A DNA stretch of 64,000 nucleotides, taken from NCBI GenBank assembly GCA_900208305.1, contig OAPG01000008.1:124001-188000 (forward strand), given 5' to 3'. A program made the translations under genes and the position numbers. The stretch is from Melanopsichium pennsylvanicum (lineage: Eukaryota > Basidiomycota > Ustilaginomycetes > Ustilaginales). Positions 37,784 to 50,000 of the stretch are shown here, piece by piece (within the stretch, counting starts at the first letter, position 1; the number at the start of each line of letters is the position of its first letter). Under the pieces are notes generated by a model. The model was not told the origin of the DNA and did not search any database. It saw only the letters and a list, made by a program, of their open reading frames with translations.

Positions 37784-40700
37784 ATGGATCCAAACGGTCC
37801 GGACAGCAGCTCCGAGGGCCTCTTTGAAGGCAATCTCCCACCTTCCCCTTCACCCGCTTCGAGACACGTCTACCCAGCCTCTCCCAAGGACATGCCCACA
37901 TCGTCCAGTCTTGCTTTTCGTCCACCTCCTCGTCCGGGCTCCTCCCTGCGCAAAGGCCGTAAGAGCGACTTCAACACTCCCGCTCCACCTCCACTCCCCA
38001 CGGCACCCATGCCCATCTACGAACACAGTCCGCTGGCAGATTTTACCAACCTCGGCTCCCGTCACATCAGACTCAACGATGTCCAGCTGCTCTCCTCTCC
38101 TTCTCGCGCTACTGTCTGTTCTCCTGGCTCTGTTCCCACCAGTCGACCATCGTCGGAAAATGGCAAGACCGTCGACCTGACCCGTCTTGTTCGCGAGCGA
38201 CTCCAAGTGCTGCGCGAGGAGAACGAAACGCAGGTCAACTCAGCCGGTCTTCTCGGTCAAGGTTTGCTGGAATTGCGCAGCAAGATCGAGTCGTTAATGG
38301 ATGAGCTTGCTGAAGAGCTCAGTGCAGCCGAGGATCAGTCCGAGGACAGTCACGGAGGCAAACCGGGAAATGCAAGGATCCGAGACCTCGGCGAAAAGAT
38401 CGAAGCCGAGATCGAAGACCTCGAAAGACAAAAGCAGAAGCTCTTCTCCGAGATCACGGTTCACAGCGTCGATATCTCGAATGGAGACGTGGCCGAAGTT
38501 TCGATGTCCAGTCTCGTCGAAACGCCTTCCAAGGCGACGCGGGTTGCCGATGCCATTCGTAACCTCACAGCGACTCCTGCCAAATCACCAGCCGCACAGA
38601 CAGGATCTACGCCTCGACAGACGGATCGACGTAGCCGCAATGCCGCTGCTCGTCAAGCCAAAGCCGATACCGATCTCATCAACGAGATCCAAGCTGGTCT
38701 GGTACAAGAAGTCCGTCGACTCCAAGGCTTGCTCAAGGAACGTGACGACCAGCGCGTCTCTCTTGAACGATCTCATGCCGAACTCGAAAAGCAGCTCGAC
38801 CAGTACAAGCCTCGCGTCATTCAGATGACCGAGACCGAGGATGCGCTCAAGCAAGAGAATTGGGATCTCAACGTATCCAAGCAAAATCTCGAGGAGCAGC
38901 TAAGCGAAATCAAATCCGTCCTTAAGAAAGCTGAGCTCGACAATCTCCGACTCAACAAGGAAGTCGGCAAGGCTCGTGAAACGGTCGACTCGCAGCGATT
39001 GCAGATCGACGGCCATGTTGTCGAGATCGAACGTCTCAACAAGACACGCGAGACCGAGATCGCTCTTGCACGAAGAGAGCGCGCAGGTATGCAGAGAGAC
39101 GTCTCGGACCTCCAGAGCGAACTGCAGAGGTTCCGCAATCAGCAGCTAACTCAAGGCGGCGTTTCCCGCAGCGTATCGAACAGCTTCATGTCGGATGTCG
39201 CCAACGATGATGCCAATGGCGATGCTGACGTCTTGGCTGCTCGACTACGTGCTGCTTCAGGTGAGGCCCCTCGCTCGCCGGGCGAGTCGATCTACTCGGC
39301 TGACGGAGCTGTTCTCTCACCTCTCGGCAACCGTCTTGGACGCGACAAGGAGACTCAAGACCTTCGCGCGAAGCTTGCTCTGGCTCAACGCAAGGCTGGT
39401 AAGGATGCCGCCGAGAAGCGACGTGTTCGTGAGAAGAACGCCGAACTCGCCAAGCTCCTTGTCAAAGCCGGTGTTAAGATTCCTCAGGGCCTCGACGACG
39501 ACGCTGAAACCAGCGAGGATGAAGAGGTCCACTGGCTCGATGAAGGCAATGCCAACAGTCCCTCCGTCAAGCGTCACTCGCAGATTCGTGCCAATCGCCC
39601 TGGCCCCGTCCGGCCTCCTCGACTGGGACGCAAGATGGGTATGGTTGCCAGCAACTCGACCGACTCGATTATCGAATACGAAGAGTACCAAGACGATTCG
39701 CAGATCGGCACGCCGGCTGGTCCGGAAGATGCATCGCCGTCGCGCGCCAGCCTTGAAGGCATGGACCCGGCGTTTGCCGATTTCGGTCGTGGTGCCGACG
39801 CTAGCATCGAAAGCGTGGCTGCCCGCCGAGGTCATCGTTCTCGTGCGTCTATGGGCAGCAGTCCGCTCGCTCGCAACGCAATCCTGCCCCAAGAGGGTGA
39901 TGAGCAAGAAAGCCCGTCGTCGCAGCGTGTGTTGCCAAGGAGTGGACGTCGCAGCGGCGCTACTGTCAGGCCTGCCTCGACCGTTTCCGATCCCAGCGCG
40001 CTGGGCAACGAACTTGGTGGATTGGCAACCGAATTGGAACAGCACGATACTCGAGAGAAGGTCGAGAACAGCATGCAGACCGACGCTTTGCCGGATCTTG
40101 TGGGTCTGGCCATTGCCAAACGAGGTGAAGAGCACAAGGCCGAGATCGCTTCGATTCGTAGCGAGCACAATGCTGCTATCGAAGCTGTCCATGTTGAACA
40201 TATTGAAAAAGTCTTGGCACTTGGATCACAGCACACTGAAGCCATCCTGGCCCTCAAGCAGACGCACGAGAAGGAAATTGCCGAGCTCACCACTGCACAC
40301 GACAAGAGCCTGTCCGACAAAGACGAAGCTCACACTACCCTCATGGAATCGGCGCTTGCCGAGCGCAACAAGGTGCACGAAGCAGCTATCGCCGAAGCTC
40401 GTTCGCGTCACTCGCGTGCCCTTGCAGAGCAGGTTGCTGCCTCGAGCGCCGCGCTGGCCGCCGCTGTGGCCTCCCACAAGACCTCTAGCGAAGATCTCGA
40501 GCGCAAAGTCAAGGATGAGAACGAGCGGAAGGAGGCTTCTCATGCATTTGCTCTCGCCCAGAAGGACCGTCAGCACAAGGAGTCGCTCGATGCTCTTGAA
40601 GTAAGCCACGCCGAATCTGTTGAGCGACTGCGTGAAGAACACAGGCAGCTGCTGGCAATTCGGGAGCAGGCTCTCGCAGAGGCCGACGTACAGCTCGCTG

Positions 40701-43700
40701 AAAGCGAGAAGGCTGGCATGGAAGCTGCTGAGAAACATGCAGCAGAGGTGGCCGCGCTCAAGAAAAAGCACGCCGATCTGATTGCCGAACACGACAAGGC
40801 AACCAAGGATCTGGAGGCAGCACAGGCCGCCGCAATTGCCGAGATGGAGAAGCATCGTCGAGAACAACTTGCCAAGCACGAAGAGTTGAATCGGGATCTC
40901 GTCGCCTCTCACGCTGCTGAGCTTGTTACACTGCAAGACGGTCACCGCGAGGTGCTTGCCAAACACGAGACAGCGAGCAAGGAGTTCGCCGCTTCGCACG
41001 CAGCCGCCGTTGTCGCCCTTTCTGAAGGCCACCGGGAAGCTCTTGCCAGTCGCGAAGCCGAGCTCGAGAGCCTCAAGAACGATCTCAACGCTCGCAGCCA
41101 AGAACTCGTGGCCCGTACGCAAGAGTTCGGCGTGGCCAGGTCCGAGATTGAAGAGCTTCAAAAGTCCATGACCGCCCTTCGTGCTGAGACAGAGCAGCTC
41201 AAGCAGCGGCTTGCAGAACTCCACAAGACCCACACCGCAACGGAGCAAGAGCTCTCCGAAACCAAGTCATACCTGGATATGGTCAACGACAAGATTCAAA
41301 GGCACGAGGAGAATGCTCGAGAGCTTTCCCGACAGCGCGAAGCGGAAGCTACTGCCGCTGCCGCTGCCGTTGCTGCCCGATCTGAGGCATTGACGGCAAC
41401 TGAAGCTCAGAAGGAGCAGCTCGAAGCAGCTCACGCCGTCGCTCTGGCTCAGAAGGAGCGTCAGCACCACGATGCAGTCAAGGAGCTCGAGGACCAGCAT
41501 GCAAACGCTGTAGCTCACATCAGGAGCGAGTACAAGCGGGGACTTGAGAGTCGTGATCAGACCGTGCAGACCCATCAGCAGCTCGTGGCGGAGCGGAAGA
41601 AGGAGCTCGAAGAGAAGCGCGCTGAGCTGGAAAAGGCTCAAGCTCAGGTGCAATCGCTCGAACAGCAGCTGGTGTCTGAGAGGGACCATGCGGCCGAAGT
41701 TCAGCGGCAAGAGGTAGCCAAGGTGCAGGCTCAAGTCAAAACTCTCGAGCAGCAACTCGTTGATCAGCGCGAGAAGGCCCTTGAAGAGCAGCGTACCGAG
41801 TCCCAGAAGATGCAAGCTCAGGTTCAGACTCTCGAAGAGCAGCTCGCAAACGAACGCGAACAGGCGAGCAAAAACCAAAGGGCCGAGGTACAGAAGGTGC
41901 AAGCTCAGGTTCGGTCTCTAGAGCAGCAGCTCGTCGCCGAACGCGAACGTGCGCTCGAGCAACAGCGCACCGAATTCGGAAAGGTTCAAGGGGAGGCTGT
42001 CGCTCTCGAGGCGCAGATCGCTGCGCTTCAGGCCGACACCAGCGCTGCACAAGAGTCCCGCTCGACCGTAGAGGCGAACTTCAAAGAGGCTCAGGCCGCT
42101 TACTCGACCCTTCAAAAGCAGCACGACGAAGTCAAAGCCACCGTCGCCTCGCTCCAATCCAAGGTGCGCTACCTCGAATCCTCCATCGCAGCTCAGCGCT
42201 CGTCCACTGAGCAGAACCGCATCGCATCTGACAAAGAGTTGCAAACCATCCAGTCCGCACTCAATACTGCTCAGAAGAAGGTCCGCGAGCAAGAGGCTAC
42301 CATTGCAAAGGCTGAGGCTGCTGCCGCTGTTGCCACTGCTGCCGCCGCGGCTGCAGAGGCGCAGTTGTTGGTCAAGCACGAGACAGTGACGGACACCGAG
42401 AATGAAGCCGAGGACTTCAAGGATGCTGTCGAGGCGAACGATGTTGCTGCTACTGAGACCGTCAAGGAGCTTGCGACACCACAGGTTGCCAAGGTTGAGC
42501 TCACAGAGAGCTCATGCCAGACAGACGATGAGGCATGGAAGCAGTTCCAAGAGCGTCAGCATGCCAAGGCGTCTGCCACTGCGGTTGCCGTCCAGACCAG
42601 CGCCCCTCCTTCGCCCATCCAACCAACCAGCCAGAGCATTGCAGCGCAGAACAATCTCGTCATCCTCGGTGGTTTCAAGCCTTCCAACCGCGCTCGTGAC
42701 TCGGTAGGCACGTTTGGTGATGACCGAGCCTCATCGCCTGCAAACATGCTGTACAGCGCCGATGCATTTATCAGCAGCCAGAATCACAGTCGTAGACCCT
42801 CCGCCGACTCTACTTGGTCCCGCCACACCGACCGTTACACGTCGGAGGCAATTCCACCCGTCCCACCTCTTCCCGACAAAACCAAGGCACCCACCATGTC
42901 GATGCCTCCTCCACCGTCAGTGCCTCCTCCTTCGCACAAGCGTAACGTGCTTGCAACCGGCAGCGGCGTTGCACCACCTCGCCCCACCTCTCCTCCTCCC
43001 GTAGACCTCTTAACCCGCGCCCAACAGAGGCATCTGCAAGTTCCCGCTGGATCCGGAGAGCAGCCGCGTTCCGTCTCCCGCGCATCCGGTCGCTCAGGTC
43101 CGCCACCGTCAGCCTTCCCTCTTAGCTCTACCATCCGCGCTCGCCAACAATCTTCTGGAACGACTGGCTCTGTTCGATCCCGCACCTACTCTAACGACTC
43201 CAATGGCGCCCACCCGCTTGACGGCAGCATCTACAGCAACCTTGCATCAGGCTCGGGTCGGAAGAGCATCGGCTCGAAAAAGTCGGTGTCTCGTCGCCCC
43301 GCCGCAGGACCTCGTCAATCGAGCGCTGCTAGCTTTGTTTCGGATGTGACATCTGAAGTCAGCCGTCGCCTCTCTATGATGTCCTCTCGCGCATCCGATG
43401 CCGGCGACGACACCTTTGTGGTACGCGGTCAGAGCAACGGCAAAGCGAGGATGGGCGGATTGTCCGAGTTCGGCGCCGACTCGACGGACCCAGCGATCAT
43501 CCACGCCATCACCCAAACGATGATTGGAGAGTACATGCACAAGTACACGCGCAAGTCTATGGGTCGGGGCGGGCATTCGGACAAGCGCCACCGTCGATAC
43601 TTCTGGTTGCATCCTTACACCAAGATGCTGTACTGGACCATCAGCGATCCCGGTGGAGCAAAGGTTTCGGAAGGCACGAGCAAGTCGGCGTCTATCGAGA

Positions 43701-44863
43701 GCGTGCGTGTTGTGGAGGATTCGAATCCCAACCCGCCAGGATTGCACCCTGAGTCGATCGTCATCAGGACAGCTACACGAGAGGTCAAGATCAGCGCGCC
43801 TAACAGGGAGCGCCACGAGGCATGGCTTGCTGCGCTGGAGTATCTGGTGCATCGCCCGACCATGCAGGATGCCACGGTGATCGCGAGCAATGCTGCTCCG
43901 GATCTCATGTCTGACGCTGACAATGATCCTACCCTTGTCACTCGAAGTTCTGGTCGTCGTGCCAAGCCTCGTGCTTCGGCCGTAACTCTAGGCAGCAACG
44001 CTGGCTCTCGCAGGTTGTCCGCTCAACGCAGCTTCCTCGGCCCCAAAGGTAGCGATCGTGGCCTTGGCACCGAATCCACCCCGCGTCGTCGCGGATCTTC
44101 CATCGGCGCATCTTCTGTTCTCTACCCCTCACTGTCAAAACGTCCCGACTCGGCCGCCAAAGCGTATCTGCAGCAGCACGAGCACAATCGAGAGCTGGCT
44201 CACGCTACTTCCATGAGTCCTTCCGCCAGTCTTCGAGGTGCCACGTACGCGGATGCCAACGAGGACGATTACGATCTGCTGGATCTCACCGCTACGCAGA
44301 GCCCTATCCGAAGAGGCCTGGCTAGCGATGATGCGAGACTCAAGACGGCCGAACAGATGTTGGAAGAGGACGAAGGAGAGGATTACGAAGGCATTACCAA
44401 TGTTCGTGCCTGTTGTGATGGTAAGCATGATGTTGGATCGTTAGCTCATCAGCATCATCATCAGCATCATGCCGCTGGTTCTGATTCGAGGAAAAGCTCG
44501 CGCTTGCACAGGCGGGAGTCGTCTGGTGCATCGAGATTCAGTAGCATTGGACTCAAATCGAAATTGGATGCAGCAGTGAAAGCAGCAGAGGACAAGGAGA
44601 GGGAACAGGAAGCAGTACCTCAAATCCCAGCTTCTCTTTTGCCAAGTGGCGGTGGGAATATGTTGGGAAAAGGGACGTTGGGAGAGAGGGAGAGTACGGA
44701 TTCGAATGCGAGTGCGAACTGGGCAGCGAACGTTTTTGGCGCAGCTTCGAATGATTCGGCAACAACCAAAGGGTCGGGGTGGGTGGGTCCGAGTTACGGG
44801 GAGAGGATTTCACGAATTCGTAAAGCGAGGCAGTCAGCAGGTAGTGCGACGGGGTCAAAGTGA
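37784..44863 (+). CDS. NUM1: Cortical anchor protein Num1/Mcp5 (coiled coil plus C-terminal PH domain)
   Basis: Num1/ApsA/Mcp5 proteins sit at the cell cortex, bind lipid and capture dynein, aiding nuclear migration and mitochondrial anchoring. 2359 residues without an intron. The Pro/Ser-rich N-terminus is followed by the family's N-terminal coiled-coil region (VRERLQVLREENETQVNSAG ... SKIESLMDELAEELSAAEDQ, about 120-190) and a second coil at about 290-450. A very long Ala/Glu/Gln coiled coil lies at about 760-1540 with repeated EQQLVAERE- and KVQAQV-type units (near 41640-41960). The PH domain is at about 1905-2026 (IGEYMHKYTRK, HRRYFWLHPYTKMLYW, HEAWLAALEYL). The ATG at 37784 is the first of the frame. 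Confidence 0.92.
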   Translation: MDPNGPDSSSEGLFEGNLPPSPSPASRHVYPASPKDMPTSSSLAFRPPPRPGSSLRKGRKSDFNTPAPPPLPTAPMPIYEHSPLADFTNLGSRHIRLNDVQLLSSPSRATVCSPGSVPTSRPSSENGKTVDLTRLVRERLQVLREENETQVNSAGLLGQGLLELRSKIESLMDELAEELSAAEDQSEDSHGGKPGNARIRDLGEKIEAEIEDLERQKQKLFSEITVHSVDISNGDVAEVSMSSLVETPSKATRVADAIRNLTATPAKSPAAQTGSTPRQTDRRSRNAAARQAKADTDLINEIQAGLVQEVRRLQGLLKERDDQRVSLERSHAELEKQLDQYKPRVIQMTETEDALKQENWDLNVSKQNLEEQLSEIKSVLKKAELDNLRLNKEVGKARETVDSQRLQIDGHVVEIERLNKTRETEIALARRERAGMQRDVSDLQSELQRFRNQQLTQGGVSRSVSNSFMSDVANDDANGDADVLAARLRAASGEAPRSPGESIYSADGAVLSPLGNRLGRDKETQDLRAKLALAQRKAGKDAAEKRRVREKNAELAKLLVKAGVKIPQGLDDDAETSEDEEVHWLDEGNANSPSVKRHSQIRANRPGPVRPPRLGRKMGMVASNSTDSIIEYEEYQDDSQIGTPAGPEDASPSRASLEGMDPAFADFGRGADASIESVAARRGHRSRASMGSSPLARNAILPQEGDEQESPSSQRVLPRSGRRSGATVRPASTVSDPSALGNELGGLATELEQHDTREKVENSMQTDALPDLVGLAIAKRGEEHKAEIASIRSEHNAAIEAVHVEHIEKVLALGSQHTEAILALKQTHEKEIAELTTAHDKSLSDKDEAHTTLMESALAERNKVHEAAIAEARSRHSRALAEQVAASSAALAAAVASHKTSSEDLERKVKDENERKEASHAFALAQKDRQHKESLDALEVSHAESVERLREEHRQLLAIREQALAEADVQLAESEKAGMEAAEKHAAEVAALKKKHADLIAEHDKATKDLEAAQAAAIAEMEKHRREQLAKHEELNRDLVASHAAELVTLQDGHREVLAKHETASKEFAASHAAAVVALSEGHREALASREAELESLKNDLNARSQELVARTQEFGVARSEIEELQKSMTALRAETEQLKQRLAELHKTHTATEQELSETKSYLDMVNDKIQRHEENARELSRQREAEATAAAAAVAARSEALTATEAQKEQLEAAHAVALAQKERQHHDAVKELEDQHANAVAHIRSEYKRGLESRDQTVQTHQQLVAERKKELEEKRAELEKAQAQVQSLEQQLVSERDHAAEVQRQEVAKVQAQVKTLEQQLVDQREKALEEQRTESQKMQAQVQTLEEQLANEREQASKNQRAEVQKVQAQVRSLEQQLVAERERALEQQRTEFGKVQGEAVALEAQIAALQADTSAAQESRSTVEANFKEAQAAYSTLQKQHDEVKATVASLQSKVRYLESSIAAQRSSTEQNRIASDKELQTIQSALNTAQKKVREQEATIAKAEAAAAVATAAAAAAEAQLLVKHETVTDTENEAEDFKDAVEANDVAATETVKELATPQVAKVELTESSCQTDDEAWKQFQERQHAKASATAVAVQTSAPPSPIQPTSQSIAAQNNLVILGGFKPSNRARDSVGTFGDDRASSPANMLYSADAFISSQNHSRRPSADSTWSRHTDRYTSEAIPPVPPLPDKTKAPTMSMPPPPSVPPPSHKRNVLATGSGVAPPRPTSPPPVDLLTRAQQRHLQVPAGSGEQPRSVSRASGRSGPPPSAFPLSSTIRARQQSSGTTGSVRSRTYSNDSNGAHPLDGSIYSNLASGSGRKSIGSKKSVSRRPAAGPRQSSAASFVSDVTSEVSRRLSMMSSRASDAGDDTFVVRGQSNGKARMGGLSEFGADSTDPAIIHAITQTMIGEYMHKYTRKSMGRGGHSDKRHRRYFWLHPYTKMLYWTISDPGGAKVSEGTSKSASIESVRVVEDSNPNPPGLHPESIVIRTATREVKISAPNRERHEAWLAALEYLVHRPTMQDATVIASNAAPDLMSDADNDPTLVTRSSGRRAKPRASAVTLGSNAGSRRLSAQRSFLGPKGSDRGLGTESTPRRRGSSIGASSVLYPSLSKRPDSAAKAYLQQHEHNRELAHATSMSPSASLRGATYADANEDDYDLLDLTATQSPIRRGLASDDARLKTAEQMLEEDEGEDYEGITNVRACCDGKHDVGSLAHQHHHQHHAAGSDSRKSSRLHRRESSGASRFSSIGLKSKLDAAVKAAEDKEREQEAVPQIPASLLPSGGGNMLGKGTLGERESTDSNASANWAANVFGAASNDSATTKGSGWVGPSYGERISRIRKARQSAGSATGSK
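41640..41970 (+). repeat. Internal coiled-coil repeats of NUM1
   Basis: Four copies of a roughly 84-bp unit encode the pattern KxQAQVxxLEQQLVxEREx-A-x(4)-QR. They are clear at both DNA and protein level and are likely to vary in number between strains. Confidence 0.75.
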
Positions 44864-44964
44864 ACGCGATGTGAGGCAGAGAGTGTTTGTGTGGTAGTAG
44901 AGTCGATTCCGCAGGGAGTATTTGAAGAAATTGCATCGAGTGTTATCGTATTTTGCTTTTGCTT

Positions 44965-44995
<31 letters not shown>

Positions 44996-47070
44996 CAATA
45001 ATGGCTGAAATCTTGCCTATCCATATGCTGCTGAAAGGGCTAGATCAGAAACGGTCACGGCTTACTGTGCAAGGAGCAGCCTGATCCATGTGCTCCTTTA
45101 TAAAAGTGAATGGAATTTTTTCAGCCATGACGCATCGATGTATCAAGGTGGAGCGAGAAGGAAGAAGGGGAAGAAGCGGCGCGGAAGATATATCGCATGG
45201 GTACAATTCACTCTGTAATTTACTGTACAGTGAATTTTGTTTAGTGTACAAGGGATGAAAAAAAGAATGCATGGCTGTCCAACTGTTGAATATGAGGCCT
45301 TTGTTATCATTGGTTGTCAAGTGTTGGCGAGTTTAGGGTGGGTTTCGCATGGGCCGATGGCTTCCCGAAATTCTATGTACCGTGTAAGAGAGTGATGATG
45401 CACGATGGGTTGCATTCAGAGTGCCTAAGTGATGCTTTTAAGTTACAGACCTGCAAAACCACAACCACAGCGAGCGCCGGTCATATCAGTCATCCCCGGT
45501 CATTCCGCGGATGTACATTAAAGTATTTCAAATTACCATTACATTACAGTACAGTACAAATGTGAGTAGGGTAAGTTGACGACGATATTTGTCAACCGAA
45601 TTCATTCATCGGCACTGTTCACTCCGGATCTGATGTCTCGGGAAGATAATCGATCTCATCTTGCCGACATACCGACTGTCACGTCACCCAACCTCTTTTC
45701 ACGCTCTATTTTTCCCTCTATTTTTCGCCGCTTCACTCCTGTTTGACAAAGAGCGCAAGACGGCAACGATTCACATGATCGGTAAATTAGTTACCATTTT
45801 TTTGGCTCAAGATTGATCCTGCACGAGTTGGCAACCTCATCGGAAGACGAATCTCGTGTGAGAAGCAGACATGAGATCCCAAGTTTCATGCCGTTCCGTT
45901 GCGAAGCGTGTAAAAGGGATTCTGAAACAAAAAGGTACGCTGATGTGAAACCGAATTGCATTGTATTGTGCAAGTCTGAAAGCGCGATAAAAGATAGCTG
46001 AATGGTGTAAGAGAACAGATGTGAGACGCGTGAGAGCCTAAACTGTCGTCGTCATGCTAATTTTTGACTGAGCCAAAATGTGACGCTATACAGGCGAGCC
46101 TCTTTTCGGATTCGCTGCTCTCTGTCTCGCTCTTTCTCTCTCTCTCTCTCTCTCTCATTTTCCGTGTGATCCGCTATGGTTGATCGCCCCGAGAAATTTG
46201 GAAATTTTGAAACAATCTCTCTCTCAACCAGAGACACACTGGAATTTCGTGCAGTCTTGTGGCCGTCCATTCGAAATAGAGGCGAAGCGCGAAGCGCGAA
46301 CCGCAAGGTTTGCCACCTAAACTTGTACTGCACACACTGCTGCTGCACGTCGCTTTTTGGTGTTGCGGGCGCTGCAGCTGCTAATGCTGCTTAATTCGTC
46401 GCGCTCTCAAATGGCCGCCTAAAATTCTCTAAGAAAAAACAGAAGCATCGATTCTTGGTCACGGTAAAAAAGGAGAATTTAACAAAAAGCCCGATTGAAT
46501 TTTCATCGTCTCTGTATCAACATGATCGCGTTGACTTTTTGGTTATTTGCTCATCTTATTCTCGACTTATTTTGTCATCATCCATCCTCGCACTCACTCA
46601 CTCGGTTAGATCGTAACAGTGTCATCGTCTCAAAAACACACTCACCATCGGAATACTTTTCTCATCTAGCATCCAAGTTTACTTGAACAGACACAGTCTA
46701 AACAACATCGATCGTTCCTCTTCTCCGTCAACACTACTGATACGTCTGCTTCTCGTCAGTCTACCCTTGCTATCCCTACTCGCCCACTCTTGCACTACAT
46801 CTCAATTTTTGATATCAGCTAATTTTAAATTGGCACATCAGCTCAACATATTGCCAATTGGCCATTCCAAGCTTGACCATTCCCACATCGTCCTATACCT
46901 CTTTTGTAGCAATCAAAAAAGCGCTGCCGCACATCTCTGTGTCTCTCTTCATCATCTGGTTGCGTTCAGCCTAACTAATCACGCTATCCTGCAACCTCAG
47001 GAATCTACATGTAGTAGCATACCCATCCAAAGCTCTCTCATTCAGGCACGTCGCTGCCTTGACCCAAACA
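44864..47070. other. NUM1 to SKN7 spacer and SKN7 leader
   Basis: About 2.2 kb with no supported gene. It contains a TTG run (about 44965-44996), a CT repeat (about 46129-46157) and a pyrimidine-rich stretch from 46600 to 47050 that fits the SKN7 promoter and 5' UTR. Confidence 0.55.
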
Positions 47071-50000
47071 ATGTCCAACCATCCAAATTGGCACGATCAG
47101 CAATCCCATTACTCGGCTCCCCCTCCACCTCGCCATCATTCCAACATGGATGCCTACGCCGGCCCTTCTCCCTCCTCACTCCAACCTCCGCCTTACTCCA
47201 ACCCTTCCAACGTGCCCAACTATGCACAACCTCATCTTCCACCTCCCCTTGCTCGTCAACCACCGCAGCAACAGTGGAGTCCATCCGCATCAGCATCAGC
47301 AGCTCCACCATCTCACGAGTTTAGCGGTCCTTCTCCTACCAACTCTACCACTCGCTCTTCAGGTCCATACGCCCCCGCTTTCGACGCCGGTCCGGGCTCC
47401 ATCGGTAGCACTACAAGTCCAATGAGGCAGCACGGCTCCCACGCCTCCTCCTACACTTCACAATCGCCCTACGGTCAACATCCATCACATGCTTCCTCCG
47501 AACAGCACATGCATCCAGCCACACGAGGCATCCCACCTCAGCACCAGCAGTACAACCACTCTCCCGCATATGGTCCCAACGGCGGCTATTCACATCCACA
47601 CCATCCCTCCTCACACTCTCAAAGCGCACCACCACCACCTCACTCGTCCCAGCCTCCTCATAACCACTGGAATGCCGGTCCTGGCCCCATCCCATCCGTC
47701 CTTCAACCGCAGTCGCTCCAACAATCCAATTCCCGAAGTGGTTCCGCTCCTGGCACTCACCTAGACCGTCCTTTTGGTGGTGGCATCCTCAAGGCCGAAG
47801 ATGACGACGACGAAGATCCTAACGCGTACGACGATTACGATTCAAAGGGCAAAGCTCGCGATCCAGGTGCAATGGCTGCCAAAGGTACGTCCGACTTTGT
47901 CAAGAAGCTGTTTAGCATGCTTGACGACAAGGCGTACGAAAGCGTCGTCGCCTGGAGCCCCAGCGGTGAGAGCTTCATCGTCAAAGACATGAACGATTTC
48001 ACAAAGCACGTTTTGCCTCGCAACTTTAGGCATAGCAATTTTGCATCCTTCGTCAGGCAGCTCAACAAGTACGACTTCCACAAGGTCAAGAATCCCGAAG
48101 ACGGCAGTGGCCAGGTCGGAGAGCTAGCCTGGGAGTTTCAACATTCAGATTTCGTCCGAGGCCGAGAACATCTGTTGGAAAACGTCAAACGCAAGATCCC
48201 CGCCAAGAAGAAGCAACCCGGCCTCAAAGGTGGCGTGGCGCTCGGCGATGCAGATGCCAGGGATGAGTCTCCGAGCATGGCCATGAACGTCGTAGACGGC
48301 GCTGACAAGGGCGGCGAGAGTTACGCAGATCTCAAGGCTCAAGTGGCCAACCTCACAGCAGTCCAAGACCAGATGCAGAACCACATCCTTGCCTTGACAA
48401 AACAGTATCAAGGCGTAATTGGCGAAATGTTGACGTTTCAGAGGAACATAGTTCAACAAGATCAGCTCATGCAGAATCTCATTCAGTATCTCATGAATCT
48501 CGAACAAGATCGACCTACCCAAGTCACCGCTAGCAGCTTCCTATCCGGAGGTTCGAACAACAACAATGATGGCAATACTTTTCTTTCACCAGGCGGTGTG
48601 GCGCATAAGCTGCACATGCCCCTTAGCTACGGCGATGGCAGTCTGCAAACCGCAGTAGCGCCACACTCGGTCGGGTCGTCAAAGCCATCTGGGGAGACCA
48701 GTACGAACGCTGCTTCCACCTCGAGATTATCTGGCATGACAAGTGTTGCCTCGACTGCTGCACCGCTCTCTCCCAAGAGCGTGGCTAGTCCTAGGGATGG
48801 GCACCATAACAATGCCAACACCCCCGAAGTGGCAACTGGAGGCGGTAGCCAGCTCGCACCAATGATGCTCCACCCTCCGCACATGGGTGATGAGTCGGAA
48901 CGCAGAAGATTTGGCGGTGCTGTTTCAGGCTCAATGCAGCAGCAGCAGCAGCATCGAGAAGACGTAGCCGAGCGATCCGACGCAGACGACTACCGAAAGC
49001 AAGACCCATCCCAACAATTGTCATTGCCGTCCCTCGGAATGCCCAAACCACCGCAAATCGAATCGCGCACCTCGTCGTCCTCCTCCACCACTTTCTCCAT
49101 CAAAGATCAACTCGCCAAACGATCAGCTGCGCTGAATACCCCCACTGGTGAGCCTGGCAACTATCTCCGTGTACGGCGCTCCACTCTTGTGCCCGGATGG
49201 GCCGTCCCGCCACGCGTGCTTCTTGTTGACGATGACGAAGTGTGTCGACGTCTCAGCTCCAAATTTTTGCAAGTTTTCGGATGCAGTATCGACTATGCAG
49301 TGGATGGTATGTCGGCAGTGGCCAAGATGAATGCGGAAAAGTATGACTTGGTGCTGATGGACATTGTGATGCCCAACCTGGACGGAATTAGTGCCACGAG
49401 TCTGATTCGGCAATTCGATGGTAAGACTCCCATCATCAGCATGACGAGCAATTCGGGTCCTAGCGAGTTGATCAATTACATGAGTAGCGGAATGACGGAT
49501 ATCTTACCCAAGCCTTTCACCAAGGAAGGGTTGTTGAACATGTTGGAAAAGCACTTGTTGCATCTCAAGGCAGTGGGGAGGGAACATAGGGCGAGTGGTG
49601 GGGATATGGGTCATGTAGCAAATGTGATCAAGGCGGTGTCTCCTGCGCCGTTTGGCAATAACCATGGTAATAATGGCAACAATGGTGACAACGGTGACAA
49701 TCATGCGGGGGCTGATGGTGGTGGTGATTTGGATACACCGAGCAATACAGTCAATGGAGATAGTAATAATAGTAATGCAGGAGGTCAGACAGATGGAAGT
49801 TTGAATCCTTTAGCAGGAATGGGTTTCACGGATGAAGAGTATGTGGCCATGCTTCAGAACCTCATTTCCGCAGGCACTGATGATGATTACAACATCGGTT
49901 TATCGATGGCAACAGCAGGTCAGGATGGGACGGGTAAGGATATACCAACAAGTGTTAATGAGAAAATTGCTTTTCTACCTCAAACCCCACTTTTCAAACG

